NCBI GenBank assembly: GCA_024277175.1
Contig: JAJRVT010000364.1
Location: forward strand, 1 to 34,678
DNA length: 34,678 bases
Reading direction: 5' to 3'
Source: Chloroflexota bacterium
Lineage (GTDB): Bacteria > Chloroflexota > Anaerolineae > Caldilineales > Caldilineaceae
Part shown: piece after piece, positions 24,181 to 33,835 of the stretch
Numbering within the stretch: position 1 is the stretch's first letter
Layout: each line of letters begins with the position of its first letter
Notes under the pieces: generated by a model
Database searches by the model: none
Seen by the model: only the letters and a program-made list of their open reading frames with translations
Told to the model about the DNA's origin: nothing
Translations under genes and position numbers: made by a program

Positions 24181-24272
24181 ATAGAACGCGGATTGAGCGG
24201 ACTGGGCGGAAACAACCGAATTTTCAAGAAAATCCGTGATGATCCGCCTAATCCGCTCAATCCGCGTTCTAT
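24181..24272. repeat. 92-bp palindromic element, copy B
   Basis: Same termini (ATAGAACGCGG / CCGCGTTCTAT) and centre as copy A, with about nine differences over 91 bases. It lies between the promoter of the second toxin-antitoxin pair and the 3' end of the large VWA gene. Confidence 0.85.
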
Positions 24273-24293
24273 TGATCTACCTCTCTGAAACGC

Positions 24294-27200
24294 CTACTTG
24301 GTGACGATGGGCAGGAAGACCTTGCCCGACGGTGACGAGGATGACGACTCCTCCAGCAGGACGCTGTCAGAGGCGATCATAGACTCGTTCTCCGCGCCGT
24401 CCCGGAACTGGACGTAGACGGTGCAGACTTCGCCATCCTCACACGCCAGGGTCCATGGCTTCTCGGTGACCAGCGGCTCCCATGTAGAGCTGGCCATGGT
24501 GGACGAATTGCTGACTCGCATCTCCACGTTGCCGCTCACCTCGTTGACCTGGCCTGAAAGCTGGTCGGTCAGATGGCCGTTGGCGCTCTGGGCCATGCCC
24601 GGCAACGGTTCGTCGGTCGCAGTCAGGTAGAGGGTGACTTCCTTGCTGCTCACCTTGGCCGCGCCGTTCTCGATCAGGACCGCACCGGCCGGCGGATCCG
24701 GATCCGCCTTGGGCGTGACCTCCTGGGGTTGGCTGAGGTCGCCCTTGGCATTCTCCTTCTCCCCCTGAATCCAGATGTAGTAGGTCTGATCGTTGGTCAG
24801 GTCGCGCAGGACCAGATCGTCGTTGGGGTCGACGGGCGTGGGCCTGCCCGGCTCGTCCGGATCGGTGGAGACGTAGACCCAGAGCTTGTCGTACTCGCCG
24901 GGCTTGCGCACGTCGATCAGCACCTGCCGGTTGAGCGGGCGCACGAAGTTGACCCGAATCGGGCGCACCTTGTCATCGTTGGGCCAGAGCGGGTTGCGCT
25001 CACTCCCCACCTCCGAGCCGTCGCTCTCGCCGCCGTGGTCGGTGTCGGCCACGCAGGGCAAAGTGCCGAGGACGAACTCGCGGCCGTTGGGCAGCCCATC
25101 GCCGTCCGGGTCCTCCTTGGCGTCGTTCACCTTGGGATCCAGGCCGCAACGCTCCTCCCACTTGGTGGGCATGCCATCGCCGTCCGGGTCCTTGGGATCG
25201 GGCTGCAATTCGGGATCGATGCCTTCCAGCCAGAAGCCGCCGTTCCATTCCCGCAACAGGTTGCGGTCAGGATCGTTGGGGTCCTTGAAGAGGGCCACCA
25301 AACGCACGTTATAGGCTCCGCCTAGATAGGTCTTGGTGTAGTTCCAGCCGTAGATGCCATCGCCAGCCTGGCCGTCATTGTGCAGGCCGTCATCCAGCAA
25401 CAGGATCACCTCCGGCCCGCCCACCTCAGGCTGCACCAGGCCGGCCAAGAAGGCGCCGGGCATGGCCCCTTCTTTGCCCAACAGGGTGGCGACGATGGCC
25501 ACTTCATCGCCGACCTCACCCTGGAGGTTGGTCAGGCCCAGAATGCGGCCTTCCAACTGCATGGGCGACTGGACCGACATGTTCATCATGAAGTCAGCGG
25601 TCAGGCCCTCCTGGGGGGCGTCGGGCGTCGCAGCCACGTTGGGGACCGCATCGCCGCCGTTCGCGCCGGCCGCGCAGATCTGGTAGCGATAGCGCACCCG
25701 GAAGCGCCACAGGCCCGGATCCGGGTTGGTGACGATGAGCACGTCGTCGTAGATGGAGTTGCGGATGTTCCAGTTGGCCGGGGGCAGGTTCCCGGTAAAG
25801 ATTGGGCTGATGGGGATCCACTCCTTGCGCGGCTCCTGGGGATCCGAGTCCGCGGGGCCGTTCCAGACCTCCACGTCCCGATGCCAACCTTCACAGCCCA
25901 GGCTATCATTCTGCTTGCCCGCGACCACAAAGCGCAGGGTGGTGACGCTCTTATCGACAATGGCGTAGTTCTCGCGCCACTCGTTCCACGTTGCGTTGGT
26001 ATGGTTGACGTGGAAGATACGGGTCGCGTCCTGGGCGTCGGTGTCGAAGTTGTCGTAGACGTCAGCCAGGCCCAGTTGCCCGGGCAGGGAAGGACCGGCC
26101 ATGATCTCCGTCATCTGCTGGGGCGCGTTGGCCTGGGCGAGCATGTTCAAGCTCGCGGCCGAAGCCGCCATCATGGAGCCGGTGTCCGTGGTGGGCACCG
26201 GGCGGAAGAGGCCGCCGGTGTCGGCCGCGATCTGGGCCATGAGGCCGCTGTCGGCTTCCGGCCCGAAGGCGATGGTGTTGATGACCACGCCGGACTCGAT
26301 CAGCTCGGCACGCACGTCCGCGTACATGGGGTTGACGTTCTCCTCGCCGTCGCTGAGGAGGAAGATGTGCTTGGGGTTCTCGGAGAAGGGAGCCGCCAAC
26401 AGCTTGTTCTTGGCGTCCTGCAGGGCCGCGCCGATGGGCGTCCACTCGCGGTCGGTGATGGCGTCGATGGCCGCCTTGGCCGCGTCGATGGTGGCCGGCA
26501 CGACCACATCCGAGCGGGGCAAGAGCAGGCGCAGGTCCAGAACGCAGTCATTCGTCGTATTCCCACAGCCGGGCGGGTCGTTCTTGGCCGAGAAATCGGT
26601 GACCATGAGGCGGTCACCCATGCGAGCCAGATCGGCCACCACCTTGGCCGCGCGCTGGGCGTTGATCAGGCGCGTCCCCTCGCCGATGACATCCTCGGTC
26701 CCCATGGAGCCGCTGGCGTCCACGGTGATGGCGATGTCGCTGTTGCCGGGCGGCGCGTAGAGCAGGGCGTCGGTCTCGCTATCGCAGAGCACGCCGCCGT
26801 CCAGGCAGACCTGATAGTCCACGAACGCGGTCCCGGCCGGTTTCACCGGGGCCTGCATGACCGCCCAGTATTCCTCACCCACCTGCTGGAAGGAGTTGGG
26901 GAGGACCGTGGGCGCGTCGCCCTCGGCGTCGAAGGTGAAGGAGCTCTCCACCAGGCCGCGCACAGGCGAGCCTCCGCTGGTGACCTGGAGGCGGGTCAGG
27001 AAGGTCAGGGGGCTGGCCGGCTCGCCCACCAGCGCGAAGTTGGTCTGCCGCGGCTCCATGATCTGGATGGCGGGGCTGACGCAGGAGAAGGTGACGTCAT
27101 AGTTGTAGGTGTTGTCGAAACTGTTGACCACGGCTACAATACGGTTGTGGACCCCGGCCCCCGCGAAGGTGCGCACGTAGTCCTCGCCGATGTAGGCCGA

Positions 27201-28448
27201 ACGCAGCACAGAGCTGGGGCTGGAAGTCTTGGCCGCCATCAGGTTGATGCCCAGCATCGCGCCGGCCTGGCCGTCCACCTCCACCTGTACATACTCGCAG
27301 CCGGGCAGGGGGTTGACCCGATAGTAGCGCGCTGCGTAGGTGTCGGGCGTACTCTCCGACCAGGTGTTGACGCCGCTGCTCATGTTAACGTTCTGACGCA
27401 GAGGCGCGGCGCTGTAGCTGAAGCCGGTGCCGTCATCGTCCAGATAGACCAGTTCGGACTGGGTGGCGGGGTCCGCCCACTTCTCGGCCCAGTTGGCGGC
27501 GAAGAAGTTGAGGAAGAACTCCTCCATGCTCCACTGGCCGCCGCTGAGTTGGGGGATCAGGTCATCCAGCACGTAGAGGGTGTCCTGATCGTCGCACTCT
27601 TTGTAGTGCTTGTACATGGCGTCGATACGGTGCCACGGGTCGCTGGGCGATCCGATTGTCCCCAACTGCTCGATCAGGTACTTGACAAAACGGTTGCCGT
27701 AGTTCTTGACGTACATGGACGTCTCGGGGTTATAGCTTGAACCGAGCAAATAATTGGCGTCGATGGTTGAATTCACGCTGTCGGAGCCAAGGTCGGCGTA
27801 GCCTTCGGTGAACTCAGCGTTGCCGGGACCCGTTCCACTCATGTAGTTGGCCTTGAGATCGGCGTAGCAGCCGTCATCGTAGGAGTACTGGAGGTAGTGC
27901 TGGGCTTCGTGGTACACTGTACGCTGACCGCCGCCGTTACGGACCATGGGCGCGTCGATGCCGATGTTGCAGTTGCCCGAACTGGCCCAGTAGGCGATGC
28001 CGCTCCAGCCCACGCCATCTTCCATCTGCACGTTGACCGTATTGCTACAGCCTTTGTCATAGAGGTGATGGCCGCCGGAGTCGGCGTTGTAGCGAACCCA
28101 GGCCTCCTGGAACCACTGGGCCACCTGCACGGCCTGGGCGTCGCTGGTGATCCAGTGTTGCAGGGTCACATCGCTGCCGTCCACCTCCCGGGTGGCTTCG
28201 GTGGTGTCTTTGGTGTACCAGACGCGGATGGTCTTGGCGTCGCCGTTGACGTTGAAATTGTGAATGTAACACTCGTCCAGGGTAATGCCGTCGATGACGG
28301 GGCCGCCTGCGCAGGGGGCGTCCACACTCGCGGGCTGGTCCTGGGCCGCGAGGGGCCGGGCCAGCGCAAACAGGACTGAAAACGCAAAGAACAGGGATAG
28401 GGATAGGGCGAGCCAGTAAGGGCGTCGCCAACGCATTGTCGGTGACAT
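24294..28448 (-). CDS. Giant secreted metalloprotease-like/VWA protein
   Basis: A 1384-residue exported protein. Residues 1-35 form a signal peptide (hydrophobic core, then LARPLAAQ). A zinc-protease-like domain follows: His180-Glu-Ala-Gln-His184 with a downstream Glu215 in FTEGYADLG, the gluzincin pattern. Residues about 570-760 are a von Willebrand A domain with a complete MIDAS (Asp577, Ser579, Ser581 in DASGSMG; Thr670 in TPIGAAL; Asp700 in LLSDGEEN). Then come beta-rich regions, including a [16 protein letters not shown] element, and calcium-binding type-3-like repeats ([16 protein letters not shown]) near 1085-1120. A fibronectin-like part precedes the Ser-rich C-terminus ending KVFLPIVTK, a tail I associate with Chloroflexota secreted proteins. 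AGGAGG sits just before ATG 28448. It could be an adhesin or a surface protease; the substrate is unknown. Confidence 0.85.
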   Translation of the reverse strand: MSPTMRWRRPYWLALSLSLFFAFSVLFALARPLAAQDQPASVDAPCAGGPVIDGITLDECYIHNFNVNGDAKTIRVWYTKDTTEATREVDGSDVTLQHWITSDAQAVQVAQWFQEAWVRYNADSGGHHLYDKGCSNTVNVQMEDGVGWSGIAYWASSGNCNIGIDAPMVRNGGGQRTVYHEAQHYLQYSYDDGCYADLKANYMSGTGPGNAEFTEGYADLGSDSVNSTIDANYLLGSSYNPETSMYVKNYGNRFVKYLIEQLGTIGSPSDPWHRIDAMYKHYKECDDQDTLYVLDDLIPQLSGGQWSMEEFFLNFFAANWAEKWADPATQSELVYLDDDGTGFSYSAAPLRQNVNMSSGVNTWSESTPDTYAARYYRVNPLPGCEYVQVEVDGQAGAMLGINLMAAKTSSPSSVLRSAYIGEDYVRTFAGAGVHNRIVAVVNSFDNTYNYDVTFSCVSPAIQIMEPRQTNFALVGEPASPLTFLTRLQVTSGGSPVRGLVESSFTFDAEGDAPTVLPNSFQQVGEEYWAVMQAPVKPAGTAFVDYQVCLDGGVLCDSETDALLYAPPGNSDIAITVDASGSMGTEDVIGEGTRLINAQRAAKVVADLARMGDRLMVTDFSAKNDPPGCGNTTNDCVLDLRLLLPRSDVVVPATIDAAKAAIDAITDREWTPIGAALQDAKNKLLAAPFSENPKHIFLLSDGEENVNPMYADVRAELIESGVVINTIAFGPEADSGLMAQIAADTGGLFRPVPTTDTGSMMAASAASLNMLAQANAPQQMTEIMAGPSLPGQLGLADVYDNFDTDAQDATRIFHVNHTNATWNEWRENYAIVDKSVTTLRFVVAGKQNDSLGCEGWHRDVEVWNGPADSDPQEPRKEWIPISPIFTGNLPPANWNIRNSIYDDVLIVTNPDPGLWRFRVRYRYQICAAGANGGDAVPNVAATPDAPQEGLTADFMMNMSVQSPMQLEGRILGLTNLQGEVGDEVAIVATLLGKEGAMPGAFLAGLVQPEVGGPEVILLLDDGLHNDGQAGDGIYGWNYTKTYLGGAYNVRLVALFKDPNDPDRNLLREWNGGFWLEGIDPELQPDPKDPDGDGMPTKWEERCGLDPKVNDAKEDPDGDGLPNGREFVLGTLPCVADTDHGGESDGSEVGSERNPLWPNDDKVRPIRVNFVRPLNRQVLIDVRKPGEYDKLWVYVSTDPDEPGRPTPVDPNDDLVLRDLTNDQTYYIWIQGEKENAKGDLSQPQEVTPKADPDPPAGAVLIENGAAKVSSKEVTLYLTATDEPLPGMAQSANGHLTDQLSGQVNEVSGNVEMRVSNSSTMASSTWEPLVTEKPWTLACEDGEVCTVYVQFRDGAENESMIASDSVLLEESSSSSPSGKVFLPIVTK

Positions 28449-28984
28449 GGTTCTCCTCCTTTGAACTTCAACGGTCATGCACAGAAAGCGAAATGGGAGA
28501 AGTAGGGGATGGTGCATACACAGCATAGCCGAGGGGCGACGCCTTGGCTGTTCGCCCGCGCATGATCAGGCTGTGTCCTGGCGCACAGCGAACGGCATTC
28601 AATTGAGGTTAAATGATAGAGGAATAGCGAACCCGTCGAATGTGAACAAGACGCACCTATGGCTGGTGGCGGTTAGTCATTGCATCTCGTCGCTGGCATC
28701 GAGCAGGCGCCCACTCGCAGGGTGTTCTTGTCACGTCGTGGCCGCGCGCTATCCGCCCGCGCAGCAATACTTTACGCAAGACGCCGGCGTCAAGATACAT
28801 GGGCGGCGTCTTTTATAAAAATGTTACCCATACTCAGAGGATCAGGCGTCACTTTCCAGCCCCGATTCCGTCAACCTGTTCAACAGCGCATTGAGGGGAG
28901 ACGCCGACAGGCGGCGGCAATGGGCTGCTCGCGTCATATCTCCCTTCACCCCAACGATGAACAGACAGGTGGGAGGATTTCCAG
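28449..28984. other. Divergent intergenic region, no gene seen
   Basis: 536 bases between the VWA gene (minus) and the TPR lipoprotein gene (plus). No open frame with protein-like composition. A possible hairpin AAGACGCC (28778-28785) with GGCGTCTT (28804-28811), followed by a short T-rich stretch, is the only clear structure; it contains a nested GACGCCGGCGTC palindrome. No convincing sigma-70 promoter was found. GGGAGG at 28971-28976 serves the TPR gene. Confidence 0.45.
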
Positions 28985-30247
28985 ATGTCACAAAAAAGAA
29001 CGGCTGTACGAACCCAGCGAAACGAGTCCCTCCCGCTCACCGGGTTGGTCGGGGTTCCAGGGCGAACGATCGTCTGGATCGGCGTCGCCGCGTTGATCGC
29101 AATTGCGACCCTCAGCATCAGCGCCTGCGACGGCCAGATACGCCTGCTCATGTCAGAGGACGCCGGCGCGGCCGACACGCCCCAAGGGGATCCGGAAGCC
29201 GAAATGGGGGCGCTCGATCAGGCCATCGAGGACAACCCAGAGGATAGTGACGCCTATATCAACCGCGGGATCCTCCATGCGGACCGAGGCGATCTCGACG
29301 CCGCCCTCCAGGACTTCAGCCAGGCCATCCGCCTCAACCCCAAGGACGCCCTGGCCTACTACAACCGGGGTCTCGCCTACGCCACCCTGGGTGACGTCCA
29401 GGCCGCACTCCAGGACTTCGATCAGGCCATCCAACTCAACCCCAAGGACGCGCTGGCCTACAACGAACGGGGCAACGTCCACTACAGCCTGGGTGATCTG
29501 GACGCGGCCATCCGCGATCTGGGCCAGTCCATTCGCCTCGCGCCCGACAACGCCACCGGCTACTACAACCGGGGCAACGTCTACGCCGCCCGCGGCGAAT
29601 TGGAGCGGGCCATCCAGGATTTCGACCAGGCCATCCATCTCGACCCCGGGGTCGCCGCCGCCTATCGCAATCGCGGTCTCGCCCGCGCCGCCTTGGGCGA
29701 CCCGGACGCAGCCATCCAGGACTTCGACCAGGCTATCCGCCTCGACCCCAATTTCGCCGCCGCCTACAATGACCGGGGATTGACCTACGCGGATCGAAGC
29801 GAACTCGACGCCGCCATTCGCGACTACGATCAGGCCATCCGTCTCGATCCTGAAAACCCACTGATCTATTACAATCGCGGCTTCGCCCGCGCAAAGCAAG
29901 GTCTCACCGACGCAGCCATGGCCGATTTTCAGCAGGCCATCCAGCTCGATCCCGGGTTCGCCGACGCCCACTACGCCCTCTGCCTGATCTATCTGAACCG
30001 GGAGGAGGCGACGGAGGCCCTGCCCTTCTGCGATCAGGCGCTCAGTCTGGACCCCAGGCCTCGTTATTATGAAGGGCGTGGCGTGGTCCTCGCCGACCTG
30101 GGCGACTATGACGCCGCCATCGCCGATCTGGAAACCTATGTAGACTGGTTGAAAACGCAGGATGATCCGGAAGCCGCCATTCAAACGGCTCGTTACACAG
30201 CCGCCGTCGAGCGCCTGAAAGCGGGTGAAAACCCTTTCGCCCCGTGA
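28985..30247 (+). CDS. TPR-repeat lipoprotein
   Basis: A 420-residue protein with an N-terminal export segment: a 27-residue polar lead, a hydrophobic stretch (28-47) and ISAC with Cys48, suggesting a lipoprotein exposed outside the membrane. From about residue 75 the rest is some nine 34-residue tetratricopeptide repeats of a very regular type (AYYNRG, LGDxxAAIxDFDQAIxLDP), a protein-binding solenoid. The repeats are so alike at DNA level that recent unit duplication is likely. GGGAGG lies eight bases before ATG. It is followed, 215 bases on, by a CHAT-domain gene with its own promoter and separated by a strong hairpin, so co-transcription is doubtful. Co-location still suggests it may scaffold the neighbouring membrane protein, which also has helical-repeat sequence outside the cell. 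Confidence 0.87.
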   Translation: MSQKRTAVRTQRNESLPLTGLVGVPGRTIVWIGVAALIAIATLSISACDGQIRLLMSEDAGAADTPQGDPEAEMGALDQAIEDNPEDSDAYINRGILHADRGDLDAALQDFSQAIRLNPKDALAYYNRGLAYATLGDVQAALQDFDQAIQLNPKDALAYNERGNVHYSLGDLDAAIRDLGQSIRLAPDNATGYYNRGNVYAARGELERAIQDFDQAIHLDPGVAAAYRNRGLARAALGDPDAAIQDFDQAIRLDPNFAAAYNDRGLTYADRSELDAAIRDYDQAIRLDPENPLIYYNRGFARAKQGLTDAAMADFQQAIQLDPGFADAHYALCLIYLNREEATEALPFCDQALSLDPRPRYYEGRGVVLADLGDYDAAIADLETYVDWLKTQDDPEAAIQTARYTAAVERLKAGENPFAP

Positions 30248-30261
30248 GAAATCCGGCATAG

Positions 30262-30327
30262 CCGTTGGTAGTGTTCGCTTTAGCTCAGGTGACGGCAGGC
30301 CTGAGCTAAAGCGAACACTACCAACGG
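30262..30327. repeat. 28-bp perfect inverted repeat
   Basis: Arms 30262-30289 and 30300-30327 are exact inverted copies around a 10-base loop. It begins 14 bases after the TPR gene's stop and ends 61 bases before the CHAT promoter. There is no T-run, but a hairpin this strong would block read-through; equally it may be a mobile palindrome. Confidence 0.85.
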
Positions 30328-30388
30328 GCGCGCACCGCTTCGAGATCGCTCGATCCCCTCGCACCGCCGCCTTCCATTTTTCCGCGCC

Positions 30389-30416
30389 TTGACATCTCCC
30401 GCCAGTCAAGCATAAT
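30389..30416 (+). promoter_or_regulatory. Strong promoter of the CHAT / membrane-sensor operon
   Basis: TTGACA (30389-30394, consensus), 16-base spacer, CATAAT (30411-30416, five of six). The TSS would be near 30423, giving a leader of about 40 bases that includes GGAGG at 30453-30457. This placement rules out the upstream ATG at 30421 as the translation start. Confidence 0.72.
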
Positions 30417-30462
30417 AAAGATGTCAAACCTACGTCTTCCTCACTCTTTCCCGGAGGCTACC

Positions 30463-32064
30463 ATGTCCACTCTCGACTATCTCGCCTTCGATCTGGAAAT
30501 CGGCCCCGGCGACGGCCAGGTCTACCCGGTAGCCGTTCTCAGTTCACCGGCCGGCGAAGCGCGCGCGGAGATGGAACTCCCCTTCACGCCCCAGGACCTG
30601 GACGGCTGGCTGGCCGAACTGGAGGGCGCGCTCTTCGATGAGGACGGCGACGTGGATGGGCCGGCCCTGGCAAAGGAGTTCGGCGGTCTGCTCTTCGACG
30701 CGCTCTTTACCGACGAAATCCGCAGCCGCTACGACATGAGCCGCCAACTGGCCCGGCGGGACGGAATGGGGCTGCGCATCAAGCTGCGCATCAACGCGCC
30801 GGACCTGGCCGTCCTGCCCTGGGAACTGCTCTACGATCCCCGGGCCGGCGAGTTCGTCACCCTGTCGCGCCACACGCCCATCGTCCGCTATCTGGAAGTG
30901 GGCCGACCAGTGCAGGCCCTGCGCGTCCGCCCGCCCCTGCGCATCCTGGGCATGGTGGCCAGCCCCCAGGGACTGGATCCGCTGGACGTGGACGCGGAGC
31001 GCGCCCGCATGGAGCAGGCCCTCGCTCCCCTGGCCGACGCCGGCGGCGTGGAACTGGTCTGGCTGGAGGAGGCGACCTGGCGGGGCTTGCAGCAGGCCCT
31101 GCAGGGCGGTCCCTGGCACGGTTTCCATTTCATCGGTCACGCCGGGTTCGACGAAGAGAGCGGCGACAACGTGCTCTGGGTGGCCGACGATCAGGGCCGG
31201 GCCGCCGCCCTGTCCGCGCCCGACCTCGCCAGGCTGCTGGCGGACCACCTTCCCCTACGTCTGGTCGTTCTCAACGCCTGCGAAGGCGCGCGCGGGGATG
31301 AGAGCGGCCTCTTCTCCAGCATGGCTGCGGCGCTAGTGGAGCGGGGCCTGCCCGCGGTGCTGGCCATGCAGTACGAGATCAGCGACCAGGCCGCGATCGA
31401 GTTCAGCCGCAGCTTCTACGGCGCGCTGGCCAACGGCTACCCCATCGACGCCGCCACCGGCGAGGCCCGCAAGGCCATCAGCCTGGCCCTGCCCGATTCA
31501 CTGGAATGGGTGACGCCGGTGTTGTTTATGCGCGCGGCGGATGGAAAAATTTGGGAGATTGAAGAGAGTAAGGAGATTGGTATGGGCGGGGGAAATGAAC
31601 AGAAGTGGTGGGAAAAGTTGGGTGGAGCACAGGCGGAGATCGAGACCGGGGAGACAGGCGGGGACGTGATCATCGCCACGATTGGGGCGGGATCCCGAAA
31701 TGTGGCCGTGGGCAAGAACATCACCCAGCAGGTCTACGAAGTCCTGGGCGCGCCCACGCCCGATGACGCAACCGTCATCCAGCAACAGTTCGAGCAGCTT
31801 CGGGCCCAATTGGCGGCTCTGCAGAAGTTGCAAACGGCCCAACTCCAGGTTCAACTGCTGGAGGGCGAGCTGACCAAGACCGGCGAAGACGAGACGCCCA
31901 GCGTCAGCACCATCACCACCATCGGCGATTGGCTGCTGGACAACATCCCGGAGATCGCCGAGGCCCTGGCCAGCCTCTTCGCCACGCCGGCCGTGGGTCG
32001 CGTGGTGGGCAAAGCGGGCGAGGCCGCGGTGGCGTGGGTGAAGAGACGGTTTGGGCGCGGGTGA
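30463..32064 (+). CDS. CHAT-domain protein with C-terminal GKN motif and coiled coil
   Basis: A 533-residue likely death-type protease. Residues 1-130 match the N-terminal part of the other CHAT protein (TPQDLDGWL; LPWELLYDP). The CHAT domain (about 150-358) has His226 in FHFIGHAGF and Cys273 in VVLNACEGA. A purine-rich, compositionally odd insert follows (360-390: KIWEIEESKEIGMGGG). Next comes a Gly/Asn/Val motif at 400-422 (GDVIIATIG...RNVAVGKN), then a coiled coil (about 436-470) and a small hydrophobic-helical tail (485-533). The motif recurs in the next gene's product. ATG 30463 is chosen for its GGAGG six bases upstream and for the promoter at 30389-30416. The downstream gene starts after 55 bases in the same direction. 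Function as a caspase-like effector is inferred from the domain; activation by the partner is a hypothesis. Confidence 0.83.
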   Translation: MSTLDYLAFDLEIGPGDGQVYPVAVLSSPAGEARAEMELPFTPQDLDGWLAELEGALFDEDGDVDGPALAKEFGGLLFDALFTDEIRSRYDMSRQLARRDGMGLRIKLRINAPDLAVLPWELLYDPRAGEFVTLSRHTPIVRYLEVGRPVQALRVRPPLRILGMVASPQGLDPLDVDAERARMEQALAPLADAGGVELVWLEEATWRGLQQALQGGPWHGFHFIGHAGFDEESGDNVLWVADDQGRAAALSAPDLARLLADHLPLRLVVLNACEGARGDESGLFSSMAAALVERGLPAVLAMQYEISDQAAIEFSRSFYGALANGYPIDAATGEARKAISLALPDSLEWVTPVLFMRAADGKIWEIEESKEIGMGGGNEQKWWEKLGGAQAEIETGETGGDVIIATIGAGSRNVAVGKNITQQVYEVLGAPTPDDATVIQQQFEQLRAQLAALQKLQTAQLQVQLLEGELTKTGEDETPSVSTITTIGDWLLDNIPEIAEALASLFATPAVGRVVGKAGEAAVAWVKRRFGRG

Positions 32065-32119
32065 GGCCGATTCCCGCTGTCGGAATTATGAAGTGCACGA
32101 ACGTTGATCACACAAAACC

Positions 32120-33835
32120 ATGAACGACGAGGAACGATCGCCAACCGAAGAGCCGGAGCGTGAGCCCCCGCCGCCCCCCAAATCCGGCGACACCATTATC
32201 GCCGAGGTGGGCGACGACGCGCGCAACGTGGTCGTCGGCAAAAACGTCATTCAGATCGGAACACTGAAGATCCCCCTCTGGCTGGCCTACGTGATCGCGG
32301 CCGGGGCGATGATCGCAGCCGTCGTCGTGGTGTTCACCCTGGCCTCGACGCGGCGGGTCGAGCAGGCGGTGACCGCGCCCACGGATACGCCAACGCCAAC
32401 GCCCACACCGACCGCGACGTCGACGCCCACCCCCACGCCGACGCCAACGCCGGCGGTCATGAGCGACGGCGAGTTCAACATTGCGGTGGCCGAATTCGAG
32501 GCCCTAGACCAGCAGGGGCAGCCGGCGGACAACGAGAACGCGCGCGAGTTCGCCCGCACCATCGCCGGTTTCTTCGCCAGCCAGAAGAATGAACTGGCCG
32601 GCATCGTGGGCCAGCCCGTGACGGTGTGGGGACCGGACATGGGCGTCCCGCCGGTGGCCGAGGATGAGGCCCCCCAGCGCGCGGAGGCGATCAACGCCGA
32701 TGTGCTGATCTACGGCGCGCTCCGCCAGATCTCGGACAGCCGCTGGCGCATCCAGCCCAAGTTTTACCTGAACGACCCCGCGGTGCAGCGGGCCACGGAA
32801 CTGGGGGGCGAACACGCGCTGGGCGCGGCGATCGACTATCGCCCTGACAACAGCGCCTCCATCCGCGAGGCCAACATGACCCTGCGCATGCGCCTGGAGG
32901 CCCTGGCCCAGATGCTGATCGGGCTTTCCTACTTCACCTGGGGCGACGCCGAAGGATACCAGAAGGCGACCGAGACCTTCCAGCAGATCGTCGACGACTC
33001 GGCGTGGGCGAACGCGGAGGACAAGAGTGGGCAGGAGATCCTCTACCTATTTCTGGGGAGCAGCTACCTGCAGGAAGCCGGCGCGCTCACCGGGGAGGAG
33101 CGGCTCACCAAAGGTCGCCAGCTACTGGACAAAGCCAGGGATGCGTTCGAGCGCGGGCTGACGTACAACGACCGCTATGCACGGCTCCTGAACGGCCAGG
33201 CAGCGTTGCTCTTCGCCGAAGCTCGCTGGGACACGCCCGGCTCCATCGACTGCGCGCAGACGGATTTCGACAAGATCGAGCAGGCCGAGGCCCTCTTCAA
33301 GCAGGCGCTCGCCATGCCGGAAGCGGAGAAGCTGTCGCCGCTCGACGTGGATATGGTCGCCAACGCCGGGTTGGGGCGCATCTACCTGACCTACGCGGTC
33401 TGTGGCGACCCCGATTATCTGCAACAGGCCAAAGAGCGCTACCAGGCTGTGATCGATCTGTACAGCCAACGACCGCTGCGCCACCTGACGTGGAACGCCC
33501 TATTCGCCCACGCGGAGCTGGCGGGGATGCTCTTCTCCTCCTGGGTGCAGGCGGGCCAGCCGTCGCCCTCACCTCTTCTGGACGAGATCATCCCCCACTA
33601 CCGCTCGGCTGTCGAACTGGCGCTGGCATTGGACACGGAAACCAGCCACGCCTATGCGCAACAGCGTTTTATGCCGCTCTTGCTTTTTGCCCTTTGTCAG
33701 AACGGACAGGCCGAAGAAATCCCGGCGGAATTGGAGCAGTTCAGTTTACACTACCCAGATCCTGAACAGATTCGCATACAAGTGTTGTCCGCTATCGAAT
33801 TACCGGAGGAGTGCCAAAATGTGCAAACGCCATAA
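32120..33835 (+). CDS. Single-pass membrane sensor-like protein sharing the GKN motif
   Basis: A 571-residue protein. The acidic/proline N-terminus (1-22) leads to the motif at 23-45 (GDTIIAEVG...RNVVVGKN), 14 of 23 identical to residues 400-422 of the CHAT protein. A transmembrane helix follows at about 51-75, with positive RR after it, then a Thr-Pro linker (86-112; a low-complexity CCAACG/CCCACG DNA tract). The outer part begins with a TolB-like alpha/beta unit (FNIAVAEFEALD, DVLIYGALRQ) and continues as TPR-like helices (about 270-560). Topology places the motif in the cytoplasm and the sensor outside, assuming N-in. The stop overlaps the next gene by 17 bases. There is no signal peptide and no enzyme motif. 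A receptor role is inferred from layout and the shared motif. Confidence 0.75.
   Translation: MNDEERSPTEEPEREPPPPPKSGDTIIAEVGDDARNVVVGKNVIQIGTLKIPLWLAYVIAAGAMIAAVVVVFTLASTRRVEQAVTAPTDTPTPTPTPTATSTPTPTPTPTPAVMSDGEFNIAVAEFEALDQQGQPADNENAREFARTIAGFFASQKNELAGIVGQPVTVWGPDMGVPPVAEDEAPQRAEAINADVLIYGALRQISDSRWRIQPKFYLNDPAVQRATELGGEHALGAAIDYRPDNSASIREANMTLRMRLEALAQMLIGLSYFTWGDAEGYQKATETFQQIVDDSAWANAEDKSGQEILYLFLGSSYLQEAGALTGEERLTKGRQLLDKARDAFERGLTYNDRYARLLNGQAALLFAEARWDTPGSIDCAQTDFDKIEQAEALFKQALAMPEAEKLSPLDVDMVANAGLGRIYLTYAVCGDPDYLQQAKERYQAVIDLYSQRPLRHLTWNALFAHAELAGMLFSSWVQAGQPSPSPLLDEIIPHYRSAVELALALDTETSHAYAQQRFMPLLLFALCQNGQAEEIPAELEQFSLHYPDPEQIRIQVLSAIELPEECQNVQTP

Noticed and set aside
25380-27740. 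A 786-codon open frame antisense to the VWA gene
   Set aside because: It mirrors the codon structure of a clear gene on the other strand in GC-rich DNA, has no ribosome-binding site, and shows no recognisable domain. The same holds for long antisense frames over dnaK (19110-21296) and the NYN gene (17186-18961).
32386-32455. Tandem DNA repeat as an independent element
   Set aside because: The CCAACG/CCCACG tract encodes the Thr-Pro linker of the membrane protein and is explained by it.
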